A stretch of 64,000 nt of DNA. Origin: Anaeramoeba flamelloides. Lineage: Eukaryota > Metamonada > Anaeramoebidae. The notes under the pieces were generated by a model. It did not search any database. It was not told the origin of the DNA and saw only the letters and a list, made by a program, of their open reading frames with translations. Shown one piece after another: positions 1 through 12,174 of the stretch. Location of the stretch: assembly GCA_027625915.1 (NCBI GenBank), contig JANTQA010000008.1, positions 3,179,001 through 3,243,000 of the forward strand, given 5' to 3'. Both the position numbers and the translations under genes were made by a program. Within the stretch, counting starts at the first letter, position 1, and each line of letters begins with the position of its first letter.

Positions 1-1174
1 TGTCTATTTAGAATTTGGACTAGTTCAACACTACCGAATCGTTACCTTGACTGGGTTTTTGCTGTCGGGTCGGTATCTTGTACTGGGATTTTGCGAAAAC
101 AAGATTTTGGAAATTTACAAAAAAAAGCTTTTATTAAAAATAAAAATACAAATCAAAAAAAAAAGAATTCAAAAATAAATTCTTATTCTTAAAAACCAGA
201 ACTTTATAAAGATACCACTATATAGAAAATTCTAATTTAAAACTTAAAAAAATAACCTATTTCATTTGATCTATAGTTGACCAAATATTTAAACCTCTTT
301 AATAAAAAAGTAAACTCTTTGATTTTGTGAGTAAATTTGTTTTTAGTAATTTAGGTTTTGGAGTAATAATAATGTATTTCACACTTCTTCTTCAAAATAA
401 AATAACAATGAATACATTCTCGTTTAACAAGGAAGTAGTTGACTGTTTGATATTAATAATTAAATTAAAAAATAAAAAAAATAAAAAAATAAAAAAAGAA
501 TTATTATTCTTATTATGATGAATAATATTTAAATTTTAACAAAGTACATTTTGAAATTTTTCTATTTTAATATATATTTTTAAAAATTATTGAAAAACTT
601 TCACATTTGATATATATCTTCTGAATTCTTTATCTCTATCAATTTGAATTATTTAAATTAATTCGATCAATTAACGAAAAAATGGGTAGTAATGCTAGTA
701 TTTGGATTTTATCTGAAAAATTTTTTTCTACATTATCTTGTATTTTCTTTCTTTAATTTTTCAAAGAAATTAATTTTAAATTTAAGTACTGATAAAAATT
801 ACATAAATTAACATCTTTTTTTCTTTTTCATTTCTGAAATTTATTCAATTTGATTAAAGATAATCCATTTTAAAAATTCAGTTGTTCTTGAAATTTATGT
901 TATTAAAAACTTTTATTACAGAAAAAAATTATCAAATTTCATACAATAAACATGTGTTAATATTTTCTTGTAATAAACACCTATGAAAATGTTAATATTA
1001 GAGATCCCATTCTCTTTGATTTGAAATAGTTTATCTTTAAACAAGAGTTATTGTTGCAAACCTAAATTAATAAAAAAAAAAAGAAAATGAGATGAAATTT
1101 TTTTACCATTTAAGGACCGAGTAATTTCAGCTCATTTTAATTTTTGGAAATGAAAAAACTTTTTTAGTAATTTT

Positions 1175-1440
1175 TTATGAGTGCCAAATATCCACTTAAA
1201 AGCAAATCAATTTGTGGTGTTTGATCGATATCTAAAAATCGACAATGTAAAAGTAGAGACGTTTTTTAAAAAAAGTTAGAGTAGTGGTGGCCAATTTTCA
1301 ATTTAAATTGGTGTGGATTATAATTTTGAATTCAAGTATCAGTTACGAAGTGTAGTTATTTGACAAATTTTGAGAATTCAGAGATTTTTTTTTCATTTTT
1401 TGAAATGAGTCAGTTTAACAAAAGAATATTATACATGTAT
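1175..1440 (+). repeat. Dispersed repeat H-prime, copy 1
   Basis: This block aligns by eye with 55930-56165 in the same orientation. Shared landmarks are a start near AAAAGCAAA, then GTGGTGTTTGATCGATATCTA against GTGGTGTATGATAGATTTCTA, a TTTGACAA segment, and a T-rich run leading into TTTTCATTT. Identity is moderate with indels, so it is an old copy. It precedes repeat H by about 0.9 kb here, whereas at the right-hand copy H-prime directly follows H. Confidence 0.5.
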
Positions 1441-2029
1441 TCCTTTATATATGCAGATGAGTTATGGAACAACCAAAAACTGGATTAAATTGTATTAAAT
1501 CGATTTTGTACTGAAAGAAAATACTTTGTTTCAAATTGGAAAATTTAAACATTCCAAAATAAAAAACAAGAAAAGATTTGTTTTTTTTTTTTTTTTTTCC
1601 ATTAAAGAGTGGGTACTAAAAGTCCACCTGTTTGCCCGAATCCCTAATTTGAATTAGAGATATTGTTGAACCAAGTGAGAGAGCGAATCTGGTCATTTCT
1701 CCCAAAAATCGGATCCGCTTAAATAAATTGAGAGGGATTTTGTTCCAATTCCGTTCAGTTTTATAATAGTCAAAAAGATTCAATTCGGTCAAACGATTTC
1801 CTCAAAGAATTAGTGGTTCTAAGAAGCATAAGCCCGATTTTTAATTAAAATTACACCGTGGTGGCTATTTGAGAAAATGGTAAACAATAAGAAATAATGG
1901 TTAAGGGAATAGAACACCGGCCTTCAGATTGTACACTAGGCTGTGTTGCCACTTGCCCATACCGGTTCTCTTAAAAGATTTGTTTTTTTTTAGAAAGTTT
2001 GTATTTATAGTTTTTAGGATACTTTTCAT

Positions 2030-2115
2030 TTTTTTTTTGTTAATTGAATTTTGTGCTAATGAGATCCTCTTGATTTTTTTTTTGTTAATTGAATTTTTTG
2101 AAATTGAAATCCTAT
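2030..2115 (+). repeat. Two-copy local tandem duplication
   Basis: A unit of roughly 45 bp containing TTTTTTGTTAATTGAATTTT occurs twice in direct order. It lies in T-rich non-coding DNA and has no coding potential that I recognise. Confidence 0.6.
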
Positions 2116-2163
2116 AAAACTTTTTTTTTTTGGGAATTATTTTTTTTACTCTTGAGATACCAT

Positions 2164-2245
2164 GGATTTTATTCTTTTTTGTTATTTTGGATTTTTGTTG
2201 TTGAGAATTCTGTGGATTTTATTCTTTTTTGTTATTTTGGATTTT
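2164..2245 (+). repeat. Two-copy tandem duplication of about 50 bp
   Basis: The string GGATTTTATTCTTTTTTGTT continues identically into ATTTTGGATTTTT and occurs twice, about 50 bp apart. This looks like a recent local duplication inside the presumed helicase intron. Confidence 0.65.
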
Positions 2246-2344
2246 TTGAAAATGATTAGTTTTAAACCTGTTTTTGTTAATTGTTAGAATTTTGTGTTGT
2301 AATTGTAGATACGGACAACCTTTTTTTGTTATAGTATTGAAAAA

Positions 2345-2830
2345 AATCCTTGGCACGGTTTTTAATTGTAAATATTTGGAAAATTGTTGTTTAATCGATT
2401 AATGATTAAAATCAATTTCTTTAATTTAAGAATCAAACTTTTTAAAATTTTAACCCACTTATTAGAATGATGATTAATTAAATTACACTTGTTCAAAACA
2501 ATATTCAATCAATCAAAAAATAAGAAAAAAAACTCAATTGTTTAAGATATTTTTCAAATAAATTTATTTTTTTTTCAAAAAAAGTTGATTTTAGAGGTTA
2601 TCAAACAATTAAAAAAGTCTTCTATAGATAAATCGCTTTAACGAATTTTATATGGCTTTATTACTTAGTTCATAAAAAATTTGTTTATCTATTAAAAAAA
2701 AGAATTTGATTTAAAAATTTTGTAAATTACACAACTATTTTCCTAATATTCACAATTAAAAAATCTTGACCGGGATTATTTTCATGTCAGTTATTGTTTT
2801 GGTATCAGGTATTTTTTTCAATACTATAAT
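2345..2830 (+). repeat. Dispersed repeat H, copy 1
   Basis: It is homologous to 55395-55870 in the same orientation. Shared anchors include TTTTTAATTGTRAATATTTGG, ACTTATTAGAATGATGATTA, CACTTGTTCAMAACA, CAAAAAAAGTTGAT, and GGGATTATTTTCATGTC near the right end. The copies have diverged with indels but remain collinear over about 480 bp. No protein was recognised in it. Confidence 0.7.
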
Positions 2831-3504
2831 TGTATTTTTTTTGTTATTTGGTTTTTTTGAAAACAGTGATTATTTTTTGACATTTGCATCCTTTTTAACT
2901 TTTTTTTTTTTTTATATTTTGGATTTTTTGTTTTTGGGAATTTCTTTTTTTATTTAATTATTTAACATTGATATACTGTGAAATTTTTTTGTTCTCGATT
3001 TTTGTCCAAGAAATTTCTTTGAGATCTTTACATTACTTTTTTTTCATTTTTTCAAACATCAAGAAGTGCACTTTCAAATTATCATTTTTAGAGTAAACCA
3101 TCCCCTTTAGGTATGGATCAAATTCATGGGGGTGACTATATACGTAAAATTGAAATACCATTATCAACCTATTTAGAATTAAAATCAAGCTAAAAGCAAA
3201 ATAACAAAAATGAGTTTGATTCAGGAACATTCTCTACATTTCTTTCTGAACAAACTTATATTTAGAACAACAAAGAAGGGTTGTCAATTTTTTTCATAGC
3301 TTTTGAAGAATTAAATTAATTTTGGAGAAATTACGTTAATAATTTTTATTAAAAGAATTTTTCAATTCTGGACGGAAACTTTTCCTATTCCACATTCTTC
3401 AGTTTGGTTGAACCAACAAGTCAAAATTTCTCAGAAATATAAAAAATTAGTATTGGAGGTTGCAAAACAGGAATAAAACAAAGAAAAAGAAATTCAATAT
3501 TTAC

Positions 3505-4014
3505 TTCTGTGGTCATAACTAAGCATGTTGAATTTGTGTCTAGTGTGACATCGCCGGTAATCAAGCCAACATCGCCAAATTCTTCTTTTAATTCCCGATA
3601 TTTTTGGTTTGAAAGAGCCTTTATTGGAGATGTATATACCACCCTTGATTGTGTTTTAAAGGCCTGTGCTATGGCATATTCAGCAACTGCTGTTTTCCCC
3701 GACGAAGTGTGTGCTGAAACCATCACGGACTCTTCGCGATCTAAACAACTGATTGCTGTTTTTTGAAAAGGATCTAATTCGAATTTATATTTTTTGATTG
3801 GATTTTTTGGAAACGGTGGGTTGTGAAGAAGATCCAATTCTTTTAAATACTCTTCTTTTTTTTTTGTTTTTTTTAAATTGTTCAGCCATGATTTTGGGAT
3901 TGCAACTTTATGTAAATTGTTATTGTCTTCAGATCTGGAATTGTTTTGACGACTGTTATTATTATTAGTCATTGTTGATCGTTCAAATTCATGATCTACA
4001 TCAATAACACTCAT
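3505..4014 (-). CDS. MTR4/SKI2-family DExH RNA helicase, first coding exon (gene continues beyond the window)
   Basis: These 170 codons form the N-terminal end of a Ski2-like ATP-dependent RNA helicase, which feeds RNA to the exosome. After a short Asn/Ser-rich leader come FELDPFQ (about residue 78), Walker A AHTSSGKT (101-108), motif Ia [15 protein letters not shown] (about 128) and the Ib region [17 protein letters not shown] at the end. Known family members continue MTTE-ILRSMLY, so the GTAAAT right after MTTE is a phase-0 splice donor. The ATG at 4014 was preferred to one 48 bases upstream, which would add a Phe-rich non-conserved leader. The short N-terminus and GDVT favour MTR4 over SKI2, though this is not certain. 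The remaining helicase domains, the arch and the C-terminus are absent from the window; either the intron exceeds 3.5 kb or the gene is truncated. Confidence 0.85.
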
Positions 4015-6544
4015 TTTAGGCTTGAGAAAAAATATATAAAAAAAAAAAAATGAATTACTCAACCATGTTTTTTATTCATTTTAAGGTGTACTGTATTGGT
4101 TATAATATATAATCGATTAGAAAAGTTACCCTCAAAAATTTGGTTTTATTAACTACCATGAAGACTGAAAGTTGGAAAAACTTGAGTCAAATCCTAAAGG
4201 CTATGAACAAACTTTTTGGAATAGGCTTTGGTATTAAATATAAACAATAACACATTTGGAAAGAAAAATGAAATATCAAGAAATCACATAAAAGGGTATA
4301 CCGTTCTTTAGACTGTATTCATAAGTTACTTTTTTCCAACGAACAATGAGTAAAAAGTTATTTGCTCTTCTAAGATTATATTTGAGATTGTAAATAGAAA
4401 AAGTTGCCAATCATTTTTATTTTGTGGAATTCTCTGATGTAATAAGTTCTGATAGTTTATATCAACAGACACCATTTTTAAAAATGTAATCCTTTTATTT
4501 AAATACACCAAAAATAAACCATATTATTTAATAATTTAAGATTCTGAAAAAATGATCTTTAAACAGTTAAGAGTTTTCTAACATTAAAAAAAAACATAAA
4601 AAAAAAACTAGATATTTTGTAATTGAAGATCCAGAAAAAATTAATCTTTTATTTTATTCATAAATAATTATGAAATTTGATAGATTAGATAATATTTTTT
4701 TTTCAATTATTGGGAAAAAAAATAACCAATTGTTATCATTAAAAGAATTTTTTCTAAGTAATTTGTTTTGTTGAGAATTAAATTAAACAAACTTTTGATT
4801 CCTTCTTTTGTAAATTCATCCAAAGATCAAAGCATAAACTTAAACTTTTTGATTCTCCAATGTAGTTATATTATAATTTTCACTTTTGAATTAGGGATAT
4901 CAACGATTTTTTTGTAATAGGATTTTTTTTTTACACTTGAGCTGATTAAATCTTTTGTTGTATTTCTTATCCAATTAACTGTATATTTTTTAAAAATATA
5001 GAGTATAAATAAGTAAAGTATATAACACCAAAATATGTTATTTGATAATATTTCTTTCCTTTTTTTTTTTTTTTTTTTTTATTTTTTAATAATAAATAGT
5101 ACTTGAAATAATTTTTGTTTGATTGGAAAAATTCAAACGTTTATGAAATAAAAGTAAAAAATATCAAGATTTTAATCTTTGGAATTCTTGTTAATCTATT
5201 AAAATAATTTAGATAGTGTTGTTATTTGTTTATTTTTAAATAATTGATTTGAAATTGTATTTCTTTATTTTTTAAGTTGAATTTTACAGGTGATAAATAA
5301 ATATAGTATTGAATTAATTTTTTATTTTAATATTTTGATGTTTTTTTCTTTGATTTTTTTGTTCAACAAAAATAAAAAATTGATTCAAACTTTTGAATAA
5401 ACAAATAATATTTTTTCCATTTAAAAAATTAGTATTTTTTTTTTTTTTTTTTTTTTATGAATTTAAATATTTCAAATATTCAGTTATTTTAGAATTGGGT
5501 GATATTATTTTGAAAATATAGTTTTTTCATTTTATTATATGCGTAATGTCTTTTTTCTTTGAAGATCTTATTATTTTTAATGAAATAATTCCAAAATATA
5601 ATGGATTTTCGATTGAGTTAACTGAAAGAAAAAAAAATACATCAAAAATTTAAAAGAATAAAAGCTTTCTGAAAATAAATTTAAAGCAAGTTGTGTGTTA
5701 TAAAAGATATATTTTTACTTTATTTGTTAATTTCAAATTTTCTCTCTCTTTTTTTTTAATTTACGCTTAAATATCGAAGATTTTTATATCTACCAATTGT
5801 TTGTTAAAAATTATGGATTAGAAGTTAGATTTTTTGCGATTCCAATAACTTACTTCTATTTTTCGTAAAAAAATATAATTTTTTTGGCTAATCAAAATTA
5901 CGAAATTTATTTTTCTTGTCAGGAATTTTTCATCAAAGCTCTTATGGTTAGAAAAGTTAAGGTAATAAAGAAAAAATTGAAAATAAAAAAATCCTAAAAT
6001 AGTAAAAAAATATATAAATTCGGGTACATAGTAACCCACTTTTTGGAGTCGTGGAATACCAAATTATTAATCACAGTTTTTGGAATCTTATTTATTAATA
6101 ATCTTTCTATCGGATTTTTATTCCTCCTGTGTATTCTGGGGACGTGTCTTCAAGTGCCTAGCTTTTTTTTTAATTTAATAGAAATTAAAAGAAAATTTTT
6201 GAATTTTTCTTTTTATTTCTCAAATTAAAAAAAAGCTAACTGCAGTTTTCCAGGGTTTGAAATAATTTAGTAAAATCAATTTGATTTTACTCAATTCTTC
6301 TAAATCCTGGAAAACCTAACGACAGTGGATAATTTTTAATTTGGTCATGTAAATGATATAATAATTTTTTTACTTTAATATTTTAATTATTTTTCTTCTC
6401 TTTTTTATGTTTAGTAAATTTTCTTTGATTAATCCTTTCTCACAATAAATAAATAAAAAAAATAGGATTTAAAAGAAAAAGAAAAAAAAAATGAAAAATG
6501 AAAAAGACAAAAAAGCCTAAAATGAATTGATGTAAATTTGTAAT
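4015..6544. other. Intergenic DNA between the MTR4-like gene and VPS33
   Basis: This is AT-rich non-coding DNA with long T and A runs. Both neighbours are on the minus strand, so it holds the 5' region of the helicase gene and the 3' region of VPS33. The only recognisable structure is one double-hairpin repeat unit near 6153-6330. Short open frames here show no conserved protein. Confidence 0.7.
6153..6330. repeat. Double-hairpin repeat P, copy 1
   Basis: Two imperfect palindromes lie side by side. The first runs about 6164-6233 (a T8AATTT start mirrored by CAAATTAAAAAAAA). The second runs about 6245-6317, where GTTTTCCAGGGTTT is mirrored by AAATCCTGGAAAAC around the centre GTAAAATCAATTTGATTTTAC. 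The same two-part design recurs near 35.4 kb and 47.7-48.6 kb. Confidence 0.65.
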
Positions 6545-8861
6545 TTAATTTTTTTTTTTACCTTTTTCCTGTTTTTCCTTTTTTAAAAGTTGTTTTTGGA
6601 GTTTTTCTTGTTGTTTTTCTCTTATCTTGATTTTTTTATTTCTTAAGAATTCGTCTTTTTTTTTTTTAAGAATATTATCTTCAACTTTTTCAAAGGTTGA
6701 TTCAATTATTTTATTACCATTGGTGATATGGGTAGTACCAATTATGAAGTGTACATCTGTTTGTTCCATTTGATTTAAAATTCTTATCGCAGAAATTTCA
6801 GCAAAGGTTACGCCGCCAACAAAAAACACCATGCATACAGGCTTTTCCGTATTTTCTTTCATTTCTTCTTTAGCTTGAATTGAAATTTTTTGTTTTTTCC
6901 TACCTACATCCTCTGTGTAGAAATTATTTACTAAATCTTGGAACACGTTATACCCCTGCTTGGAATTAAATAAGATTTGAACCAGTTTGATTATTTGGGG
7001 TGCATATCCCGAGTGCACTGAAGAAAAATGTTTTGTGTTTTCATAATTTTCATCAATTAAATCTAAGGTTTTCCGGATTTGAGCAAATCCACGTTTTGAT
7101 CTGCCTTCAGATTTTTTTAACATTCCCAATTTTTCAAGCGAATCTAAGGTAAAAATATGTTTGTAGCCATAGGTTTGGATAATTTCGTTTCTGAAAAAAT
7201 CAAATTTTTTATTTTTAAGCCCGCCGACGACCATTGACTGTAGGCACAAGATTCTTAACACCGATATTAGATCCTTTTGCTGTGCAATACGGCCTTCAAT
7301 GTAATCATCACACTGTTGGCTTTCCACCAGCAGATTTAACTCGTAATCAAGTCTTTCTAAGAAATCGGAGTTTCCTGTGGTCTTGGCGCCAATGTCCATA
7401 GTAAGTGAGATGTGTGTTCCCAAAGACGCATGCTCACGCTGGATATTGGGCAGTTTCTTGATAAAGTTTTTTAAATCGCCAATGTTACGCGCTTTCTTTC
7501 TAGTGTCATATTGGCTCGAAACAGATCGGGCCTTTTTGACCAAAAAGGGCGCCACAAGCGCCATATTTAGATCACGTAATTCCGTAAACAAGAAATCGTT
7601 TGAATTTAAAACCATTTTTTCCTTTTCGATCTTCCCCTCCTTGCCTAACACACTAGGCTCCAGCTCTACCAAAGTATGGTTGATGTCATACAGCTCATCA
7701 ATCATACCTTCGTAATTGAGTTGTGTGACCATGGGTGTCAAGAGATCATTTTCTCGATCAACAAGCAACAAATAATTCACTTGGGGCGTCAGCGAATCGT
7801 CCAAGTCAGACTCCTGCCTCATACGCAAGAGCATCTCAGAGAGAATCTTTGAATGCTCGCCCATATAATAGATCTCGGGGATAATCCCTATAAAGGACTG
7901 GATGCTCACTAGCGCCCTCGAGACGTAATATAAAGACGAAATATCGCCGAGCACATAATCACGGAATGCCTTCTCGTTGGCTAAAGAATAGACATCCTCA
8001 TCAAACGGGATTAAATCTAAATGAAATTCCCCATAGATTACAGACCCAGAGACACCCAACTGCTCCAGAATCTTTTTACAAATAATTGTAACTCTGGGAA
8101 CGAAAAAGACATAAAAGTTTTGTTCGACACTGTCTTTTTTTGTTTGGTTTTGCTCATGTTGGATAATTTGATCAGCCACTTTTTTCATTGAAGACATTTG
8201 TGGCCTTACTAAAAAGACCAGTTTTTTGATTTGTGTTTTAAATGGTTCACTACTAAGCGGTATTAATTTGTCAACATTATGTTCCTAAGGAATTTTTTTT
8301 TTTACATTTTTTGTGAAAAGAAGAAAAAAAAAAAAGAGAATGGTTGGATTTTTTTGGTTGTGTTGGAAAATCATTGTTTATCATTTCAGATCAATTTGTT
8401 GAGGTGTTCACTTTATGAATCGATAAGGATTTTTTTTTTTTCTCAATATGAGTATGCTGTTCAGTTTTTGTTCATAGAATAATTAGAATTTCTTCTTTAT
8501 TGTTTATAATTTTAGAAACTATTTTTGTCTTTATTTTCTAATTGGAATTCTTTCAAAACAAATATTTGTTGATCTTTTTTTTTTGTATATTTTATTTCCT
8601 TTTTTTTTGAATTGTGTAACAAGATAAAGGGAACAATAGGATCATTTTTTGTTTCTTTTTTTTGAGAATTAATACACTTACTTTTAAGACTGGAATTTCT
8701 AGAATTAAGGACAATGCACCAACTAAATCAGGATCAATAATAATTGCCTTTTTACCAGACACAGATTCTAAAATATTTAAAAACTCCTTTTCAACAAATT
8801 CCCGATAACTTTTAACTCCCTTAAGATAAGTTAGGTTATCTAAATCAATTTTTGAAGACAT
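6545..8861 (-). CDS. VPS33: VPS33, Sec1/Munc18-family subunit of HOPS/CORVET
   Basis: This is a Sec1/Munc18-type protein of the VPS33 group, which joins the class C core of HOPS/CORVET tethers and helps SNARE assembly at endosomes and lysosomes or vacuoles. Exon 1 (8682-8861, 60 codons) carries GKKAIIIDPDLVG. After a 397 bp GT-AG intron, exon 2 (6545-8284) opens with EHNVDKL and continues with FLVRPQ, LLLVDRENDLLTPMVTQLNYEG and near the C-terminus VFFVGGVTFAEISAIR and IIGTTHITNGNKIIES, all VPS33 signatures. The phase-0 splice recreates the normal family sequence. The spliced product is 639 residues, within the usual range. A Lys/Glu/Gln-rich tail of about 40 residues follows the conserved end, which is unusual. 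VPS33A and VPS33B cannot be separated by eye. Confidence 0.93.
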
Positions 8862-9373
8862 TACAAAAAAATTGTGTTGGGAAGAAAAAGAAAAAAATGA
8901 TAAAATTTTGTTTTTATTTCATAATGGGAAAAAAAATTATGTTTGTTCTTCTTCACTTTTGATCTCAAAGGAATATTGTTTTTTTAAAGATCATTAGTTG
9001 AGAAAGAATAGATTTATAAAAACTTTTGGAAATTGAAAAGGATAAGTGGTAAACAGAATTAAATTTGTAAATTAAAATATGGAAAAGGATTTACAAAGAT
9101 CCATAGATCTTTATTATCATTAAAAATTATCATAAAGATTATTAAATAATTTTAATCAATAATAATTAAAAGAGTGATTAACATTAATATTAAATTCTTT
9201 GCTTAACGAACTTGGTTTGTCCATTTTTTCGATCTTTTGAGAATGCCTTGATATTAATCACTACAAAAAATTTCAAGACTTTTATCAACCTTTCAAACAC
9301 TTTCCAACACTTTTAAAGAGGATATACGTTGCAAGACTGAACAGTCTTTATAAAATTCATAACATTTTTTGTA

Positions 9374-9538
9374 ATGATTTCTTCAACAAGAATTTCATTT
9401 TTTGTTCTTTTTCTCTTTATTCTTAAAAAGTATCAATCAAATCAAGTAAAACAACCTAATCTCCCAACACCAGAAAAAATACAACCAAAGCAACAAATAC
9501 ATACTGGCATCCCAATACACACATACACAAATACCTGA
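9374..9538 (+). CDS. Possible small secreted peptide frame, unrecognised
   Basis: An ATG-to-TGA frame of 54 codons is too short for an ordinary ORF list. Its start, MISSTRISFFVLFLFIL, resembles a signal peptide: a short polar N-region, then a hydrophobic stretch. A Pro/Gln/Thr-rich tail follows, with LPTPEKIQPKQQ and repeated HT. The surrounding DNA changes abruptly to a C-rich, G-poor composition, which is what draws attention to it. No family is recognised, and in DNA this AT-rich a 54-codon frame can arise by chance. It could also be the first exon of a longer gene. Confidence 0.2.
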   Translation: MISSTRISFFVLFLFILKKYQSNQVKQPNLPTPEKIQPKQQIHTGIPIHTYTNT

Positions 9539-10329
9539 TTTGTATCATTACACGTGACCTTTAATTCATAACTCCACAACAGATCCAAATATTACACACA
9601 AACAAAAGAATCAGCAAAACTTAGAATTAAACCACACTATACCCTTGGTTACCTTGGAATAATCCTTCATAAAACACAACCACAACCACAAAAAAGAAAA
9701 AGAAAAAGAAAGAAACAAAAGTATCACCTACCTATTATTGAATTTATCAAACCAAAACCCACAGTAAAAGATCCCAACAAAATTTCTTTTCTTTTTTTTT
9801 GAAATTCTTTTTGTAAAGACAAAGAACTGTTAAAAATTTCGATCCTTTCAAAAATTTTACCCTTACATTAATATCTTCCACTTAAAAAAATTGACAAAGC
9901 TTTCATTGATCTTTAAAGTCCATTAGTTAAGAAGTTATCCTTTTTTTTTCGGATATTTTTTTATAAAAAAAACTTTTGTTTTTAAAACAACACATTTTCA
10001 AAAAACTGAGAAACAAAAGTTTTAAAACGTGTTGATCGGACTATTTGATTCATTCTTATAAGAAAGTTTGAATGACACTTTTTAAAACTTTTACCGCTCC
10101 ACTTTTTGAAAATGGCTGTATTACTTTGTTTAGATTCAGTATTTGACTTTTTGTTGTTTGTCTAAATTCAATTTCTGTGATTTTAATGCTCGTTTTTTTA
10201 AATTATCCAAAGCCAACAAATAAAATTTCAAATAAAAACAAAAAAATAAAGTTGTGGAAAAAGTTTAAGAATTCAAGGACTTCAAAATTTCATTTGAAAT
10301 TATTTCTGATATAAATTTCTCGTCTCAGT

Positions 10330-10830
10330 ACTATTACCATTCTGTAAAAAAATTGTCAAATTCCTTTTAATTGTAAAATAGATATAAAACATTCTCATTT
10401 TCTAATATTTTTTTATTATATATTTTTTCCTTCATTTTAAATTAAAAACCAAGTCCAAAAATTAGATTTATTGTTAGAATCAAAATAGAATTCAAAACAT
10501 CAAATTAAACGATAATTTAATTCAATGCTCAATTTTTCCAAATTTGAGAATTCATTATAAACATTAGTGAAAGTGAAATTTTTTTGGATTATTAATGCTC
10601 TAATTTTCCCCATTCATTTGTAAAATTAGCTTGAAGAGTTTAACAATAGGCATTAATTTAGTTTTAGGACTTCCAATTTCAGGTATATCTTTATTGATCA
10701 GTGAAAAATAAGTAACAAAAAAAAAATATTTGAAAAATTTTCCTTTTATACTAACATTTTGACCACAAAAATAGATTTTAACAATTATTTTCTGGAAAGG
10801 TAAACTGTTAAATAAATTGAACAAAATTTT
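10330..10830 (+). repeat. Dispersed repeat K, copy 1
   Basis: It is collinear with 51005-51435 in the same orientation. Shared anchors are TTTTAATTGTAAAAT, TTCTCATTTTC, ATATTTTTTTAT, AAAAACCAARTCCAAAAA, TTRTTAGAATCAAAATA, ACATCAAATTAAAC and TTGATCAGYGAAAAATAA. Divergence is moderate. A minus-strand frame of 77 codons inside it has no recognisable protein and is not preserved in the other copy. Confidence 0.6.
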
Positions 10831-12174
10831 CATTTAGATTTCCAAAAAAAAGTTGAACAGATCAATGCTAAATTTAAACTATTTAATTCCATAAATAAGT
10901 TAGTTTATAATTTCCCCTGTAGAATTGACGATTTGACGATTTCTTTTTATAATTCTTGCGACTTTATAATTTTTTTTATTGGAAAGCTGAATGAAAATTA
11001 TGTTCGATTTATTTTCCAGTCAACAGCAGTAGCAATTTCTGAATCTTTTTTTTTTTTTTGAAAATTACCAAATACAAGCACTTGCAATTAGAAGTTTTTT
11101 TTTTTATTTTAAAATTCCCCGAATTCAAGGTGTTACAATTTCAAGTTTTTTAAAAATTTCAATTTCAATTCGAAATTTATCATTTTTTTTCAAATTTGAG
11201 AACAAATTAAGCAAAAAGAAAAAGAAGATCAACTATGAAATCAAGAAATTGTATTATTTTTTCAGATTCGTTTTGTAGGGTTGAAAATAAAATAGATAAA
11301 TCCTTTTGAATGATCTTTAATATTTTCAAAAATAGAAAAATGGAAAAGGGAAGACGAAAATTCGAAATAAACAAGCTTTAAATTTGGCAAATTTTTTAAT
11401 CCTTTATATTCCAAAATTCGCATACTAGATAATCTGGGAAAAAAAATCTTTATTTTTTTCACTTTTCATTAAATTCTCAAACTTTTGCTCATTACTGTAA
11501 CAGTTTTTGAAATCAATTCTAATTCTAATTTTTATTCTATGAGTTGCCGTGAAAAATATGTAAACAAAAAAAGTTTTTAATAAGTACTTTTTTCCAGCAA
11601 TATTGACAATGTTTTTTTGAAAGTGAATGCAAATTTTGTTCAATTTATTTTTCATCAAATATTACTTTTGAAACCTTTTTTGTTACACTTCTTGAAAATG
11701 ACTCTATACCTTCTCTTTCAACATTTTAAAAAAGCGATGAAAAAAAAAAAAGGTTTAAAAAAATAGCACCCAAACAATTTAAACTAAGAAATAGAACAAT
11801 AGATAAAACACCTTTTAAAAAATTATTTTCTCACTTTTTAAAAAATGACTTTAATTTTATCAAATATTTCCAGCAATTTCTAATAATTTTTTAATTTTCA
11901 CAAAGAATAAACTTAAAAAACAGAACTGTCGCTTTTTTTTGTGCCTTTTAGATTTATTTTATTTTAAAAAAACTCTTTGAATTTTTCTCTTCTAATGGTT
12001 TAGATTTTTTAAAAAAACTTTCTAAAAATCACAGAATATATCAATACTAATTAAAATCAATTTTTTTTTTATAAAATTTTTAACAGATCAAATATAAGAA
12101 ATAAAAAATGAAATAATTAGAGATTTATGTTTATTATTTTTGAATTTCTATAATCCGAATAAAAAAAAAAAAAA

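Larger units (their letters stand above)
1..3504. other. Repeat-bearing non-coding DNA, probably intron of the MTR4-like gene
   Basis: No coding exon is recognised here. The MTR4-like exon at 3505-4014 (minus strand) ends at a clean splice donor, so this DNA is most simply its first intron, at least 3.5 kb long and running off the left edge. It holds two blocks that recur at 55.4-56.2 kb, two local tandem duplications, and a somewhat more GC-rich patch (about 1620-1970) in which I could find no recognisable protein. I looked for the next helicase motifs (the DEIH box region) on the minus strand and did not find them. Confidence 0.55.

Noticed and set aside
1620-1970. More GC-rich patch near the left edge as a possible gene or tRNA
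   Set aside because: No frame beyond about 38 codons on the minus strand resembles a protein, and I could not fold a tRNA-like cloverleaf with a GTTCRA box.
3033-3230. Minus-strand frame containing YSHPHEFDPYLKG as a candidate second MTR4 exon
   Set aside because: It does not contain the expected ILRSMLY or DEIH motifs, so it cannot be the next helicase exon.
7377-7715. Plus-strand frame of 112 codons
   Set aside because: It lies opposite well-conserved VPS33 sequence and has no recognisable protein.
10600-11658. Three minus-strand frames of 66-77 codons
   Set aside because: One lies in repeat K and is not kept in the second copy; the others show no motif and no splice continuity.
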